A stretch of DNA of 5,836 nucleotides, from contig JAEMRP010000061.1 in assembly GCA_016463265.1 (NCBI GenBank), positions 1 to 5,836 of the forward strand, given 5' to 3'. Made by a program: the position numbers and the translations under genes. Source of the stretch: Microbacteriaceae bacterium (GTDB taxonomy: Bacteria; Actinomycetota; Actinomycetes; Actinomycetales; Microbacteriaceae). The notes under the pieces are model-generated. The model had not been told where the DNA came from. It made no database searches and saw only the letters and a list, made by a program, of their open reading frames with translations. This document shows positions 4,884-5,836 of this stretch, piece by piece; positions within the stretch are counted from its first letter, which is position 1; each line of letters starts with the position of its first letter.

Positions 4884-5836
4884 TCGATTACCCCGACGAG
4901 GATTTCCCAGCATTCGCTGAGTTGACTGAAAGCCTCAGCCCCGCCGGCAACCGTGTCGCTGTGTTGACGGTGACAAATCACGACGACCGACGTCCGACGA
5001 CGCTCGGTCCGCTGGGTCTGGACCGACTCGGCGTTGCGCTCGACGAGTTCGCGTCGCACTCGGGCGAATTCGCGGCGCTCATCGTGACGGGTCACAGCCG
5101 AACGTTCTGTGCTGGTGCAAACCTAGACACTCTCGCCAACCCCCGCCACTTCGACGACGCCCTGGAACTCGCGCAAGAAGGCCACCGAGTCTTCTCGAAA
5201 CTGGCGAACCTTGGAGTTCCCAGCGTCGCCGCAATCAACGGAACAGCGCTCGGCGGCGGACTGGAACTCGCGCTGCACTGCACCCATCGCGTGTCCCAAG
5301 CCGGTCCGATCGCCCTGGGACTCCCCGAAGTCGGGCTCGGGCTCATTCCGGGTTGGGGCGGTGCGACCCTGCTGCCTCACATCATCGGTCTCGAGTCAGC
5401 GCTGCGAGTCATGGTCGACAACGCCATCGTCGGAAAAACGCTGACGCCCCAGGTCGCCCTCGATTTCGGAATTGTCGATGGTGTTGCTGCCGACGCGCTG
5501 GATGGCGCTCTCGCGTTGGTCGATTCGCTGCCGAAACTCGCTCAATCACGCACGGGCGTCACCAATCCCAATGCAGGTGCATTGATTGACGCCACCTTCG
5601 ACCGTTACATCGGCCGTCGCGGAAATCCGATTGCGGCGCTCACTCACTTGCGGCGACTTTTTCATCATTCGCTCGTGTCAACGCAGAGTGAGTCATTCGA
5701 AGCCGAGGATGCCGCACTCGCAGAACTCATGACAACATCAGAGTTTCGTCGTCGGTTGTACGCGTTTCGCATTACGAGCACCGCGCACCGGTCGCCGCCC
5801 GGAACTCCTTCCGTTAGTCCCCGAGAAATCCGCCGA
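4880..5836 (+). CDS. fadB: FadB-type multifunctional beta-oxidation protein, N-terminal enoyl-CoA hydratase part (runs off the right edge)
   Basis: The first 319 codons are in the window with no stop. The enoyl-CoA hydratase/isomerase (crotonase) domain spans about 25-210: TLGPLGLDRLG (41-51); the oxyanion-hole segment FCAGANL (76-82); NGTALGGGLELAL (120-132) with catalytic E129; and LPEVGLGLIPGWGG (148-161) with catalytic E150. Both glutamates of active hydratases are retained. A helical linker (about 233-300, including the YAF at 294-296 seen in this subfamily) and a Pro/Ser-rich stretch RSPPGTPSVSP (304-314) lead to the edge. In FadB proteins a NAD-binding 3-hydroxyacyl-CoA dehydrogenase domain begins at about this point, so one is expected just beyond the window. 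FadB would hydrate enoyl-CoA and oxidise the hydroxyacyl-CoA, passing the product to FadA. The ATG at 4880 overlaps the fadA stop, so translation is probably coupled. A free-standing hydratase is unlikely given the long linker. Confidence 0.92.
   Translation, partial: MIDYPDEDFPAFAELTESLSPAGNRVAVLTVTNHDDRRPTTLGPLGLDRLGVALDEFASHSGEFAALIVTGHSRTFCAGANLDTLANPRHFDDALELAQEGHRVFSKLANLGVPSVAAINGTALGGGLELALHCTHRVSQAGPIALGLPEVGLGLIPGWGGATLLPHIIGLESALRVMVDNAIVGKTLTPQVALDFGIVDGVAADALDGALALVDSLPKLAQSRTGVTNPNAGALIDATFDRYIGRRGNPIAALTHLRRLFHHSLVSTQSESFEAEDAALAELMTTSEFRRRLYAFRITSTAHRSPPGTPSVSPREIRR

Noticed and set aside
1..5836. Mobile elements, CRISPR repeats, toxin-antitoxin, phage or defence genes
   Set aside because: No transposase, integrase, direct repeat array, inverted-repeat pair or small partner gene was seen on either strand. 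Every coding stretch is a recognised chromosomal family with uniform base use.

Overview
The window looks like a compact, ordinary chromosomal stretch from an actinobacterium. GC content is visibly about 60 %, GTG starts are common, spacers are short, and the protein set is typical of the phylum: an AFG1/ZapE ATPase, an actinobacterial 'pyrimidine reductase family' RibD-C protein, a DUF3000 protein and an HRDC-type RNase D. The style of the RibD-C protein and the DUF3000-rnd-fadA-fadB order suggest Micrococcales, perhaps Microbacteriaceae. That placement is inferred from memory of such genomes, not from a search.

Layout. The minus strand carries the 5' three quarters of a tRNA-Val(CAC), cut by the left edge (1-55), and upstream of it zapE (103-1089). 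A 52-bp divergent spacer (1090-1141) separates zapE from a plus-strand run with no terminator-like structure between its genes: the RibD-C-type reductase (1142-1816), DUF3000 (1839-2402), RNase D (2402-3670), a thiolase (3711-4883) and the start of a FadB-type multifunctional beta-oxidation protein (4880 to beyond 5836). DUF3000/rnd overlap by one base (TGATG) and fadA/fadB by four (ATGA), so each pair is probably translationally coupled. The thiolase has the only textbook Shine-Dalgarno sequence in the window. There is no gene-free stretch longer than 52 bases.

How the genes work together. fadA and fadB encode the two halves of a fatty-acid beta-oxidation complex. FadB does hydration and 3-hydroxyacyl-CoA oxidation, although its dehydrogenase part lies outside the window; FadA does the thiolytic cleavage. 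RNase D is a DEDDy 3'-5' exonuclease for tRNA and stable RNA trimming. DUF3000 has no known function, and its coupling to rnd is the main clue to its role. ZapE is a P-loop ATPase associated with cell division. The RibD-C protein is an NADPH-dependent reductase whose mycobacterial relative can stand in for dihydrofolate reductase.

I found no mobile element, CRISPR array, defence cassette, phage gene or candidate for an undescribed multi-gene system. The observations worth a second look are modest: DUF3000-rnd coupling, a degenerate ligand loop in the RibD-C protein, -10-like hexamers placed as for leaderless transcripts, and the unusual packing of these genes into one run.
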